A program made the translations under genes and the position numbers. A DNA stretch of 64,000 nucleotides from Sphingobium lactosutens DS20. GTDB taxonomy: Bacteria > Pseudomonadota > Alphaproteobacteria > Sphingomonadales > Sphingomonadaceae. Positions 43,892-52,457 of the stretch are shown here, one piece after another. The notes under the pieces are model-generated. The model ran no database searches, was not told the DNA's origin, and worked only from the letters and a program-made list of their open reading frames with translations. The DNA is taken from assembly GCF_000445105.1 (NCBI RefSeq), contig NZ_ATDP01000109.1, positions 186,001-250,000 of the forward strand. Reading direction: 5' to 3'. Positions within the stretch are counted from its first letter, which is position 1. Every line of letters begins with the position of its first letter.

Positions 43892-46276
43892 TTACCCCTG
43901 CCTGCTGCCGATGGCGGCCATCAGCGCATCCTGATCATAGCGATAGATGCTGCCGTCCTGCGGCCCCGCCGCGCGTGGCGACGCGCGCAACTGCACGACG
44001 CGGCAGCCCAGCATTTCGCCGGCCTGCGCCGTGTCGGGGCCGTTGCACAGGATGATGTCGCGCGGGTCGACCGATGTGTCGGCCGGCAGGCCCAGCGTCA
44101 CGTCATGACCGGCCTGGCGCAGCAGGGGCGCCAGGATTTCGCGCGTCCATCCGTCCTCGCTTTCGACCAGGATGCAGCGTCCCCGACGCGCGGGGTCCGG
44201 CCGTTCCTGCGGCAGCGATGCGAACAGCGCAAAGGGGTTCAGCACTTCGAGATGTTCGCCATCGATCACGGACACGCCGCTCAGCAAACCGTGCAGGGCG
44301 ACCATGTCGGGCACCAGCGGCATCTGGACGATATCGAGCACCGCAGCGACCGGATAGCAGGTTTCCTGCTCGCCATCGCGCAGGCGCAGCGCGCAAACCT
44401 TGTCCCCGGCAAAGCTGCTATGGCCGTTGACGACCGTCACCAGCCGCCCGTCGAGGCGGACGAAGGCCTGACCGGCGGATTTCCCGAACAGGCTGGTGTC
44501 GATATCCTCGACCCGTTCGATCAGCGACAATTTGAGCAGGCGGCGTTCGCCCGACAATTCCTCGAAACGCAGCGCGGCCACCATTTCGACGCCGGCGGCT
44601 TCGCTTTCCTGCTCCTGCCGGCGCGCGGCATCATCCTCGACGATGTTGGGCAGGCGGGCGACACTGGCCAGACCCGCCGCATCCAGCAACAGCATCGGCC
44701 GGCCATTGTCCGGCAGGGTCATGCCGGCATAGACGCCGCTCGCCATCACCAGGGGAGAGGCGGGGCGAATGACCAGTTCCTCATGATTGTCCACGGCGGC
44801 AACGCCCAGGGCAAAGGGCATGCCCGTGCTCGATCGCACCACCATGATCGCGCGGGGTCCGGGCTGCGACAGTTTCTCCATGCCCAGCACCGCTTCCAGA
44901 TCCACCATCGAATGGCGCACGGCGCGGATCGTCGCAATCTTGGCGCCGCCCACTTCGCTGATCTGGAGCATGTCATTATTGTCGTGCAGGATTTCGACGA
45001 CGGCGGCGCGCGGAATCGCGAAATGCTGGCCACCGGCGCGCACAATCAGGCCCGGAATGATGGTCAGCGTCAGCGGCACGCGCAGCGTGATGCACAAGCC
45101 CTGGCCCGGGTGATTGTCCAGCGCGATGACGCCGCCGATCCGCTCCACATTGGCGCGGACCACATCCATGCCCACCCCCCGGCCGGATATCGCCGTCACC
45201 TGCTGCGCGGTCGACAGCCCGGCCATGAAGATGAGGTCGAGCTTTTCCTGCTCGGTCAGGCGCGCGGCAGCGTCAGGCGTCAGGCGGCCAGCGGCGATCG
45301 CCTTGTCCACCAGCCTGCCGGTATCGATCCCCGCGCCATCGTCGCTGATCATGATGACGATCTGGTTGCCCGACTGGCGCGCCTCGACGCGCAGGCGCCC
45401 CGCCTCCGGCTTGCCAGCCGCGCGGCGGCGTTCAGGCGTTTCGATGCCATGGTCGATGCTGTTGCGCACGATATGGGTGAGCGGGTCGACGACCATCTCG
45501 ACCATCTCGCGGTCCATCTCGACATCGCCGCCCTCCAGCGTCAGGTCGATCCGCTTACCCAGGTCGCGACCCAAATCCCGGACCATGCGCGGGATGGCGG
45601 CAAACAGGCGATCGACGCGCTGCATCCGCGTCTTGGAAATGACGTCGCGCATATCGGCGACACAGGTGGACAGGCGTTCGAACACGGTGTCGAGCTCCGC
45701 GTCGCTGCTGCGATCGCGCAGTTTGCGCGACATTTCATTGCGCGCCAGCACCATGTCCGACACGCCGTTCATCAATTGATCGATCAGGCTTAATGGCAGG
45801 CGGATCGTGCGCGGGGCGGCTTGCGGCGCTTGGGCGCGCGCGACGGATACCGGGGCGGCTTCGCCCTCGACTGGCTCGGCGGCAGCGGCCTGGGCTGCAC
45901 CGGCGCCGGGCGGAGTATTGAGCGCCGCGATCAGATAATCGTCATTCTCATTGGGCAGCGCCGCCCCCATGGCGACGGCCTCCGTTAGCTCGCCGATCCG
46001 GTCCATCAGGCCCAGCACCGCGCTTACCGTCGCGGGATCGGCCTGCCGCTCGCCGGCGCGGATGTCGGCCAGCACATCCTCGGCCGCGTGGCTCAGCCGT
46101 TCGAACCGGGGCAGGTTCAAAAAGCCGCAACTGCCTTTGACCGTGTGGAAAAATCGGAAGATGGCGTCCAGCCGGTCGCGATCCGACGGATCCGCCTCCC
46201 AGGCCACGACCTCGCCCGCCAGAGCCTCCAGCGTTTCCTGCGTTTCTGAAATAAATTCCTGAAGTAGCTCGTCCAT
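43892..46276 (-). CDS. cheA: Chemotaxis histidine kinase CheA with degenerate C-terminal receiver-like segment
   Basis: A 794-residue kinase. HPt domain with His44 in FHTVKGSCGFL; dimerisation region with LIDQLMNGVSDMVLARNEM; ATPase with DPLTHIVRNSIDHGIE (N box), ISDDGAGID and GRGVGMDVVRANVERIGG; CheW-like P5 with LRVPLTLTIIPGLIVRAGG. A further CheW-like stretch follows. The last 90 residues start ILVESEDGWTREILAPLLRQAG, which resembles a receiver but lacks the acidic pair and the phospho-Asp. Start 46276 (MDELLQEFIS) is preferred over a longer frame. cheW, cheY, cheB and cheR follow. Confidence 0.94.
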   Translation of the reverse strand: MDELLQEFISETQETLEALAGEVVAWEADPSDRDRLDAIFRFFHTVKGSCGFLNLPRFERLSHAAEDVLADIRAGERQADPATVSAVLGLMDRIGELTEAVAMGAALPNENDDYLIAALNTPPGAGAAQAAAAEPVEGEAAPVSVARAQAPQAAPRTIRLPLSLIDQLMNGVSDMVLARNEMSRKLRDRSSDAELDTVFERLSTCVADMRDVISKTRMQRVDRLFAAIPRMVRDLGRDLGKRIDLTLEGGDVEMDREMVEMVVDPLTHIVRNSIDHGIETPERRRAAGKPEAGRLRVEARQSGNQIVIMISDDGAGIDTGRLVDKAIAAGRLTPDAAARLTEQEKLDLIFMAGLSTAQQVTAISGRGVGMDVVRANVERIGGVIALDNHPGQGLCITLRVPLTLTIIPGLIVRAGGQHFAIPRAAVVEILHDNNDMLQISEVGGAKIATIRAVRHSMVDLEAVLGMEKLSQPGPRAIMVVRSSTGMPFALGVAAVDNHEELVIRPASPLVMASGVYAGMTLPDNGRPMLLLDAAGLASVARLPNIVEDDAARRQEQESEAAGVEMVAALRFEELSGERRLLKLSLIERVEDIDTSLFGKSAGQAFVRLDGRLVTVVNGHSSFAGDKVCALRLRDGEQETCYPVAAVLDIVQMPLVPDMVALHGLLSGVSVIDGEHLEVLNPFALFASLPQERPDPARRGRCILVESEDGWTREILAPLLRQAGHDVTLGLPADTSVDPRDIILCNGPDTAQAGEMLGCRVVQLRASPRAAGPQDGSIYRYDQDALMAAIGSRQG

Positions 46277-46357
46277 GCCCCTGGCCCTGATGGCTGCGCG
46301 CCAAGGCACCATGGCGGGGCGTGGTTAAGGCCGCGTTAAAAGCGCGGCGGCACGAAA

Positions 46358-46388
46358 AAGGGCGCCACGGCAAGCCGCAGCGCCCCTT
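46358..46388 (-). terminator. Terminator of the small lipoprotein gene
   Basis: On the minus strand AAGGGGCGCTGCGG pairs with CCGTGGCGCCCTT and is followed by TTTCG. It lies about 20 bp after the lipoprotein stop at 46411. Confidence 0.75.
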
Positions 46389-46410
46389 CGAAACTGGAAG
46401 CGCGCAGAAG

Positions 46411-46680
46411 TTACTGCTGCTTTTCCACCGCGTCTTCGGCTTCATCGCCGGCTTCACGCGTGGCGTCGGCCTTGTTTTCCAGACGATCGGCTGCGTTTTC
46501 GGCCGCCATTTCGGCGTTGCCCGACAGGTTGTCGGCCATGGCTTCCATATTCTCAGTCTGGTTGTCGAGCGCATCCGCCTGATTTTCGTAAGCATTCTCG
46601 ACCTGGTTTTCCTTGGCGGAATCGCAAGCAGCGAGCGCGACAAGGCTGGCAAGGCCAAGGACAGTGACGAAGGTTTTCAC
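46411..46680 (-). CDS. Small acidic/Asn-rich lipoprotein
   Basis: An 89-residue protein. A lipoprotein signal peptide ends at the lipobox LVALAAC (Cys19). The mature part is a predicted helix with many Glu, Asn and Ala residues (KENQVENAYENQADALDN, EMAAENAADRLENKAD), probably coiled-coil. No enzyme motif is present. Small lipoproteins of this type are common and often envelope-stress related. It is followed by its own terminator and stands alone. Confidence 0.75.
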   Translation of the reverse strand: MKTFVTVLGLASLVALAACDSAKENQVENAYENQADALDNQTENMEAMADNLSGNAEMAAENAADRLENKADATREAGDEAEDAVEKQQ

Positions 46681-46824
46681 GGCGTTATTCTCCTGTTGTG
46701 CCCCCGGGGGCTGACGTCTCTGGGCAAGGCGTCAGGCTGCCATGGCAACCCCTCACCCTGACGGCGATCAACCGGTCGCATGCCGGATGGTTCCCGCCGC
46801 CAACTCGTTTCGTCGCATAAACGA

Positions 46825-47268
46825 TTATTTTTTCAAGGAGTCGCGGATTTCGCGCAGCAGAATAATATCCTCCGGCGTGGGTGGCGGCGGCGCGGCCTCC
46901 TGCTTGGCCTCCTCCTTGTGGGTCAGGCGATTGACGGCCTTGACCATCAGGAAGATGATGAAGGCCAGGATCAGGAAATTGACGAGCACGGTCAGGAATT
47001 CGCCCCAGCCGAACATCGCGACGCCCGCCGCCTTCAAATCGGCATAGCTGGCCGGATTGCCCTTGAAGGTTTCGGGGATCGGGCCAAGCCGCACGAAATA
47101 GCGCGAAAAATCCGCCCCGCCAAAGACATAGCCGACGACCGGCATGATGAGGTCATCGGTCAGCGACTTGGTGATGGTGGCGAATGCGCCGCCGATGATG
47201 ACGCCGACCGCCAAGTCCATGACATTGCCGCGATTGATGAAAGTCTTGAATTCGGACATCAGCCCCAT
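46825..47268 (-). CDS. mscL: Large-conductance mechanosensitive channel MscL
   Basis: A 147-residue membrane protein that opens under high membrane tension. The N-terminal FKTFINRGNVMDLAVGVIIGGAF helix and DDLIMPVVGYVFGG form TM1 and its loop. FGWGEFLTVLVNFLILAFIIFLMVKAVN is TM2, followed by a Pro-rich cytoplasmic bundle (EEAKQEAAPPPPTPEDIILL). Start 47268 (MGLMSEFK) follows AAAGGG at a good distance; nearby in-frame ATGs are alternatives. It is divergent from lemA. Confidence 0.93.
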   Translation of the reverse strand: MGLMSEFKTFINRGNVMDLAVGVIIGGAFATITKSLTDDLIMPVVGYVFGGADFSRYFVRLGPIPETFKGNPASYADLKAAGVAMFGWGEFLTVLVNFLILAFIIFLMVKAVNRLTHKEEAKQEAAPPPPTPEDIILLREIRDSLKK

Positions 47269-47372
47269 GTGCATATCCCTTTGCCGTGCTGGTGATGAAG
47301 ACAGGATGGCCCGTTGCGCCGCGCAGGACAACGCCCTATTTCCACGATCGAAACAAAGCCGAAGGATGTTCC

Positions 47373-47975
47373 ATGTCGCTGCTGCGCCGCTTTTCTTCCG
47401 TTCTGCTGCCGATTTTCGGTGCGCTGGCCCTGTCTGCCTGCGGCATCAACAGCGTGCCCACGGCAGAGGAGGAGGCGAAGGCCAAATGGGCCGACGTCCA
47501 GGCGCAATATCAGCGCCGCGCCAATCTGGTCGGCAATCTGGTCGCCACGGTGAAGGCGGCGGGCAAGCAGGAACAGGATACGCTGGTCCGTGTGACGGAA
47601 GCCCGCGCCAAGGCAACCTCGGTGCAGGTCAATGCGGAAGATCTGTCCGATCCCGCCAAGGTCGCCCAGTTCCAGGCCGCGCAAGCGCAATTGAGCCAGG
47701 GGCTTGGCCGCTTGCTCGCGAGCGTCGAGGCCTATCCCGATCTCAAGACCAATGAGAATTTCCTGCAATTGCAATCGCAACTGGAAGGCACCGAAAACCG
47801 CATCGCCGTCGCCATCCGCGACTATAATGGCGCGGTCCAGGCCTATAATACCCGCATCCGCACCTTCCCCGACGCGATCGGTGCGAAGCTGATCCATGGC
47901 GCCAAGCCCATGACGCCGTTCGAAGCGACCACGCCGGGCGTGGAAGAAGCGCCCAAGGTCGATTTCGGCAGCTGA
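47373..47975 (+). CDS. lemA: LemA family lipoprotein
   Basis: A 200-residue protein. The lipobox LALSAC (Cys23) follows a short signal. LemA signatures are WADVQAQYQRRANLVGNLVATVK and IAVAIRDYNGAVQAYNTRIRTFP, forming a four-helix arrangement. GAAGGA precedes the ATG. The TPM-domain gene begins 7 bp later. LemA and TPM (YgcG) proteins are often found together; the biochemical role is poorly known. Confidence 0.92.
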   Translation: MSLLRRFSSVLLPIFGALALSACGINSVPTAEEEAKAKWADVQAQYQRRANLVGNLVATVKAAGKQEQDTLVRVTEARAKATSVQVNAEDLSDPAKVAQFQAAQAQLSQGLGRLLASVEAYPDLKTNENFLQLQSQLEGTENRIAVAIRDYNGAVQAYNTRIRTFPDAIGAKLIHGAKPMTPFEATTPGVEEAPKVDFGS

Positions 47976-47982
47976 CCGGGAC

Positions 47983-48879
47983 GTGCATTTCGCTTCGCCC
48001 TGCCCCACGCCCCTGCATCCGTTCGGCCTGAGCCTGTCGAAGGCCCGTCCCTCCGCGCGGAGAGATCATGGCCGGACGCATGCGGTCGTCCTGCTCCTCG
48101 CTTTCCTTCTGCTTGCTCTGGCATCGGCGGCGCAGGCGCAGACCTTCCCCAAATTTGACGACGCGGGCGTGGTCGACGCCGCCAATATCCTGACGCCACA
48201 GCAGGAGCAGGCGCTGAGCGAGAAGCTGATCGCGCAGAAACAGGCCAGCGGCCGGTCGCTGGTGGTCGCCACCATTCCCGATCTTCAGGGCTATGACATT
48301 GCCGACTATGGCTATCGACTGGGCCGCGCATGGGGCATCGGCGACAAGGACAGCAATGGCGCGCTGCTGATCGTTGCGCCGTCCGAGCGGAAACTGCGGA
48401 TCGAGGTCGGCTATGGGCTGGAAGGTATCCTGACCGACGCGCTGTCTTCGCAGATCATCCGCACCGTCGTCGCGCCGCGCTTCAAGGCCGGCGACATGGC
48501 GGGCGGCATCGATGCGGGTGTCGATGCCATCACCACCCTGCTTGCGCTTCCCCCCGACCAGGCGCGGGCGCAGGCGGCCAAGGCGGAAGCGGCCGCGCGC
48601 GACAGCAGGGATAGCGGCGGCGGCATCATCGCCTTCTGGATCATCCTGTTCGTCGTCTTCTTCATCCTGTTGCCGATGCTGTCGCGGGCGCGCGGCGGCC
48701 GGCGCTATCGGCGCGGCGGCAGCGCCCCCGTGGTCATCTGGGGTCCTGGCCCCGGGTCCGGCTGGGGTTCGGGCTCGGGCGGTTCGGGCTGGGGTGGCGG
48801 CGGTGGCAGCGGCTGGGGCGGCGGCGGCTTTTCGGGCGGCGGCAGCTTTGGCGGCGGCGGCGCTTCGGGGGACTGGTGA
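47983..48879 (+). CDS. TPM-domain (YgcG-like) membrane protein with Gly-rich tail
   Basis: A 298-residue protein. A signal-like helix (VVLLLAFLLLALASAAQAQ) is followed by the TPM domain (DDAGVVDAANILTPQQEQALSEKL, DKDSNGALLIVAPSERKLRIEVGYGLEGILTD). A transmembrane helix (IAFWIILFVVFFILLPML) and a Gly/Trp-rich C-terminus follow. The only in-frame start upstream is GTG 47983. It gives an unusually long N-terminal region in which residues about 13-21 are encoded by a REP-like sequence. The stop overlaps the next TPM gene by 4 bp. Confidence 0.85.
   Translation: MHFASPCPTPLHPFGLSLSKARPSARRDHGRTHAVVLLLAFLLLALASAAQAQTFPKFDDAGVVDAANILTPQQEQALSEKLIAQKQASGRSLVVATIPDLQGYDIADYGYRLGRAWGIGDKDSNGALLIVAPSERKLRIEVGYGLEGILTDALSSQIIRTVVAPRFKAGDMAGGIDAGVDAITTLLALPPDQARAQAAKAEAAARDSRDSGGGIIAFWIILFVVFFILLPMLSRARGGRRYRRGGSAPVVIWGPGPGSGWGSGSGGSGWGGGGGSGWGGGGFSGGGSFGGGGASGDW
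48019..48045. repeat. Single REP-like half inside the N-terminus of the TPM gene
   Basis: CCGTTCGGCCTGAGCCTGTC, continuing GAAGGCC, matches one arm of the family at 29362 and 32853. It is in frame in the TPM gene. No inverted partner was seen nearby. Confidence 0.7.
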
Positions 48880-49556
48880 TGCAGCTTCATCTGACGCAAT
48901 CCGACCATGAACTCGTCTCCGCCGCCGTGGCGGAGGCGGAGGCGCGCACTTCCGGCGAGATCGTCACCATCGTCGCGCGCCGGTCCGACAGCTATCATGA
49001 TGTGGGGCTAAGCTGGGCGGCGGCGGCGGTGTTCATTGCGCTCGCGCTGATGGCCGCCTTCCCCGCCCATCTGCGCGCCTTCCTGTCCATGTTGCTGCTC
49101 GACTGGGAGCATGAACTGGCGGACTGGAAACTGCTGACGGGGCTGCTCGGCATCCTCATCCTCAAATTCCTGATCGTCCGCTATTTGCTGGCGATCATGC
49201 CGCTGCGCATGCTGGTGACGCCCAAAGCGACCAAGGCCCGCCGCGCCCGCCGCCGCGCGATCCTGCTCTTTCGCACCGCCGCCGAAGCGCGCACGCGCGG
49301 CCGCACCGGCGTGCTCATCTATATCAGCCTGGACGAACATCGCGCCGAATTGGTGGCCGATCGGGCGATCAATGAAAAAGTGTCGCCCGACGCATGGGGT
49401 GACGCCATGGCGACGCTGGTCGACGCGCTGCGGCAGGATCGTGCCGGCGAAGGGCTGGCGGCGGCCGTCGCCCAGGTCGGCGCCGTGCTCGCCGCGCATT
49501 TCCCGCGCGCAGCCGATGACATCAACGAACTTCCCGACAGGCTGATCGAATTATGA
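48876..49556 (+). CDS. Second TPM-domain membrane protein
   Basis: A 226-residue protein. The N-terminal HLTQSDHELVSAAVAEAEARTSGEIVTIVARRSD is the start of a TPM fold. Two hydrophobic helices follow (WAAAAVFIALALMAAFPAHL and LLGILILKFLIVRYLLAIM). The later GRTGVLIYISLDEHRAELVADRAINEK is the catalytic-site-like part of the fold. It overlaps both neighbours by 4 bp. LemA plus two TPM proteins and a Nudix enzyme make up the operon. Confidence 0.85.
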   Translation: MMQLHLTQSDHELVSAAVAEAEARTSGEIVTIVARRSDSYHDVGLSWAAAAVFIALALMAAFPAHLRAFLSMLLLDWEHELADWKLLTGLLGILILKFLIVRYLLAIMPLRMLVTPKATKARRARRRAILLFRTAAEARTRGRTGVLIYISLDEHRAELVADRAINEKVSPDAWGDAMATLVDALRQDRAGEGLAAAVAQVGAVLAAHFPRAADDINELPDRLIEL

Positions 49557-50095
49557 CCGACCCGGACCGCGACCTGCCCGAACAAATCATGTGGGCGGGC
49601 CGCTTCATCACCGCCAAGACGCGCGGGAAATGGGAATATGTCTCCCGCGCGCGCGGCATTCACGCCGCCGTCATCCTGGCGATCGACGAAGCGGCCGACG
49701 GCCGGCACGTCCTGCTGGTCGATCAATATCGCGTGCCGCTGGGCCGCCGCTGCATCGAATTGCCCGCGGGCCTTGTCGGCGATGAGCAGGCCGGCGAGGA
49801 GGCAAGCCTCGCCGCCGCGCGCGAGCTGGAGGAAGAAACCGGCTACCGCCCCGAGCGCCTGGAACGGCTGGGCGACTTCAGCGCCTCGCCGGGCATGGTG
49901 TCCGAAGGGTTCACCCTGTTCCGCGCCCATGGCCTCACCAGGACCGGCGCGGGCGGCGGTGTCGCCGAAGAGGATATTCTGGTCCATCGCGTGCCGCTCG
50001 ACCGTATCGCCGATCATGTCGCCGACTGGCGCGCGCAGGGCTATGCGATGGACGTGAAGCTGCTGCTGCTGCTGGGCGCGGGCATGGTCGCCTGA
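49553..50095 (+). CDS. Nudix hydrolase (ADP-ribose pyrophosphatase-like)
   Basis: A 180-residue enzyme. The Nudix box GLVGDEQAGEEASLAAARELEEETG (a Gly-x5-Glu-x7-REUxEExG form) lies near residues 77-101. RVPLGRRCIELPAGL just before it is characteristic of ADP-ribose/NDP-sugar pyrophosphatases. The start overlaps the upstream TPM gene by 4 bp. It is convergent with the DUF6456-like gene. The exact substrate is not determined. Confidence 0.9.
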   Translation: MTDPDRDLPEQIMWAGRFITAKTRGKWEYVSRARGIHAAVILAIDEAADGRHVLLVDQYRVPLGRRCIELPAGLVGDEQAGEEASLAAARELEEETGYRPERLERLGDFSASPGMVSEGFTLFRAHGLTRTGAGGGVAEEDILVHRVPLDRIADHVADWRAQGYAMDVKLLLLLGAGMVA

Positions 50096-50103
50096 GCGCG
50101 CGC

Positions 50104-50559
50104 TCACGGCACCCGATACCAGTCCGCCACCCGGTCGAGCGCCAGCGTCAGCACCAGCTTGCCTGCGCGGCTGGGCCAGCACAGCGCCTTTTCCGCCGCC
50201 GCCAGCCCTTCGCCAGCGCAGGCGACGCGCCAGAGAATGTCGGCCATCCCCGGCCCGGCTGCCCGGATCGCGCCGTTGAACCGCTCGCGCGCCGCCATTT
50301 GCGCCAGCGTGGGGTCGGCCGGACGCGCCGGCCCCCGCCGCCCGCCATCCCGCGCCGCCGCGTCCCAGCGCATCGTCACTCGCGCGCCCAGCCCCGCTCG
50401 CTCCCAGTCGTTCCGCAACATGTCGCCCGCAATGAAATGCCGCTCGCTCAGCCGCCCGCGCGCACGCAGCCAGGCGAGCGGCGATTCGCCCATATGCACC
50501 AGCACGGCCTGTCGGACGCCATCGGGATCCTCGATCATCTGTTGAACATGGCTGGCCAT
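50104..50559 (-). CDS. DUF6456-like protein of unknown function
   Basis: A 151-residue protein resembling the alphaproteobacterial DUF6456 family. ESPLAWLRARGRLSERHFIAGDMLRNDWERAGL is a likely helical DNA- or protein-binding part, and ARERFNGAIRAAGPGMADILWRVACAGEGLAAAEK follows. The start at 50559 (MASHVQQ) has GGGAG upstream; a nearby ATG six bases upstream is possible. It is divergent from an XRE regulator, which may control it. The role is unknown. Confidence 0.7.
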   Translation of the reverse strand: MASHVQQMIEDPDGVRQAVLVHMGESPLAWLRARGRLSERHFIAGDMLRNDWERAGLGARVTMRWDAAARDGGRRGPARPADPTLAQMAARERFNGAIRAAGPGMADILWRVACAGEGLAAAEKALCWPSRAGKLVLTLALDRVADWYRVP

Positions 50560-50657
50560 CGGCATCTCCCTCGCGGCGGATATCAAGGCGATTGGACTTG
50601 CCACGGGGGATAATCTGTAGGAAAGAGGAAACCAAATAGGTTATACGGAACAGAGCC

Positions 50658-51221
50658 ATGATCACCCGCATCCGTGAGGTCCGCAAGGCGAAGGGGCTGA
50701 CGCTCGAACAGGTCGGCGCGCTCTGCGATCCGCCGACCACGGCGCAGACCATCGGGCGGCTGGAAACCGGCACCCGCACGGTTTCGGTCAACTGGCTGAA
50801 CCGCATCGCACTGGCTCTGGGCGTTACCAGCGCCGAGCTGGTCGCCCTGCCCGGCCATAGCGAGATCGCCGTGGCGGCATTGCTCGGCCCCGATGGCGTC
50901 CGCGCGCCCACCCGGCCGCTCGCTTTCCCCCCGCCCATCGCATCCGATGGCATGGTTGGCGTGCATGTCGGCGCCAGTATCGGCGATTATCGCGCCGGCG
51001 ACGCCATCTGGTGCCGCCGCATCGGTCCGGCGGACTATGGCGCGGCGCTCAATCGCGACATATTGCTGCCGCGCCCGGCGGGCCGCTTCCTGTTCGGCCG
51101 CCTGATCGGGCGCGAAGGCGACCGGTTGCAGCTGCTCCCGCTTGGTTCGGGCACGCGCCAGCTGGTCGTCACCGATCCGCCCTGGGCGGCCGTTGCCGAA
51201 CAGCTCGTCCGACGTCTCTAG
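50658..51221 (+). CDS. XRE-family transcriptional regulator with C-terminal sensory domain
   Basis: A 187-residue protein. The N-terminal helix-turn-helix (residues about 3-63) reads IREVRKAKGLTLEQVGALC, TTAQTIGRLETGTRTVSV and NRIALALGV. The C-terminal half is a beta-rich domain (VGVHVGASIGDYRAGDAIWCRR, LFGRLIGREGDRLQLLPLG) like the S24/LexA C-terminal fold, without an obvious catalytic Ser-Lys pair. It is divergent from the DUF6456-like gene; the 98-bp gap should hold both promoters. Confidence 0.82.
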   Translation: MITRIREVRKAKGLTLEQVGALCDPPTTAQTIGRLETGTRTVSVNWLNRIALALGVTSAELVALPGHSEIAVAALLGPDGVRAPTRPLAFPPPIASDGMVGVHVGASIGDYRAGDAIWCRRIGPADYGAALNRDILLPRPAGRFLFGRLIGREGDRLQLLPLGSGTRQLVVTDPPWAAVAEQLVRRL

Positions 51222-51278
51222 CCAATTGGTCGCTCGGCGCTTAACCATGTGTCAAAGCTGTGCATCCAAAGAGGGGTC

Positions 51279-52457
51279 ATGACACTCAACGTCCTTACGC
51301 TCTCGACCCTCTTTCCGGACATGAGCCGCCCCAATTTCGGCGTCTTCGTCGAACGCCAGGCGCGGGAGCTGGCCAGCCGCCCCCAGGCGGACGTGACCGT
51401 CATCGCGCCGGTCGGCATTCCCGTCTGGCCCTTTTCGCTCGCGCCCGGCTATGCCGCGTTGCGCGCGCTGCCGCGCAAGGAACGCTGGCGCGAACTTACC
51501 GTCTATCGCCCGATCTTCCGCACCATCCCGAAAATCGGCGGCCGCAGCAATGTCGGCGCGATGACCCGCGCCATCCTACCGCTCGTCCGCCGCCTGCATG
51601 CGCAGCGCCCGTTCGATGTCATCGACGCCAGCTTCTTCTTTCCCGACGGGCCGGTCGCCCGCCGCCTGTCGAAGGCGCTCGGCATCCCCTATTCGGTCAA
51701 GGCGCGCGGCGCGGACATCCACCATTGGGGGACGCAGCCGTCCACCCGCAAGCTCGTGCGCCAGGCGGCCGATGACGCCGCCGGCCTGCTCGCCGTATCC
51801 GAAGCAATGCGCCGATCGATGGCGCGCATGGGCATCGACGCCGACAAGATCCGCGTCCACTATACCGGGGTCGATCTCGACACGTTCGAACTCACCGATC
51901 GGCAGGCGGCGAAGGCCGCGCTGGATTTCAACGGTCCTGTGGTCCTGAGCGTCGGCGCGCTGATCCCGCGCAAGGGACAGGACCTGCTGGTGCGCGCGCT
52001 GCCGCATCTGCCCGACGTGACCCTGCTGCTCGCGGGCCAGGGCCAGTATCGCCGCACGCTCGAAACGCTGGCGCAGGAATTGGGTGTCGAGCGGCGGATC
52101 GGCTTCCTCGGCTCCGTCCCCCATCACAAGCTGCCGCGCATTTTCGCGGCGGCGGACGTGATGGCGCTGGTGTCCGAATCGGAAGGCCTGGCCAATGCCT
52201 GGGTCGAATCGCTCGCCTGCGGCACGCCCATCGTCATCAGCGATGTCGGCGGCGCACGCGAACTGCTCGACCGGCCGGAGGCGGGCCGGATCGTGGAGCG
52301 CGATCCCGAAGCGATCGCCGCCGCCATCCGCGCGATCCTCGACAATCCGCCGGCGCAGGCCGCCGTGCGCGAATCGGCGCTGCGCTTTACCTGGCAGGCC
52401 AATGGCGACGCGCTGCTCGCGCATCTTCAATCAATCGCCGCCTCGGGCGCTGCCTGA
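51279..52457 (+). CDS. Glycosyltransferase family 4 protein
   Basis: A 392-residue GT-B enzyme. The N-terminal Rossmann part begins LNVLTLSTLFPDMSRPNFGVFVERQ. The donor-binding domain has VLSVGALIPRKGQDLLVRAL and ALVSESEGLANAWVESLACGTPIVISD, with the ExxxxxxxE-type retaining signature. Start ATG 51279 follows GAGGGG; an upstream GTG is less likely. It overlaps the convergent molybdopterin-type gene by 31 bp. The acceptor is unknown; surface polysaccharide is likely from the neighbouring rfbB and kps genes. Confidence 0.9.
   Translation: MTLNVLTLSTLFPDMSRPNFGVFVERQARELASRPQADVTVIAPVGIPVWPFSLAPGYAALRALPRKERWRELTVYRPIFRTIPKIGGRSNVGAMTRAILPLVRRLHAQRPFDVIDASFFFPDGPVARRLSKALGIPYSVKARGADIHHWGTQPSTRKLVRQAADDAAGLLAVSEAMRRSMARMGIDADKIRVHYTGVDLDTFELTDRQAAKAALDFNGPVVLSVGALIPRKGQDLLVRALPHLPDVTLLLAGQGQYRRTLETLAQELGVERRIGFLGSVPHHKLPRIFAAADVMALVSESEGLANAWVESLACGTPIVISDVGGARELLDRPEAGRIVERDPEAIAAAIRAILDNPPAQAAVRESALRFTWQANGDALLAHLQSIAASGAA

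Noticed and set aside
44105..45793. 562-codon open frame on the plus strand opposite cheA
   Set aside because: Antisense shadow of cheA, rich in His, Asp and Arg, without motifs.
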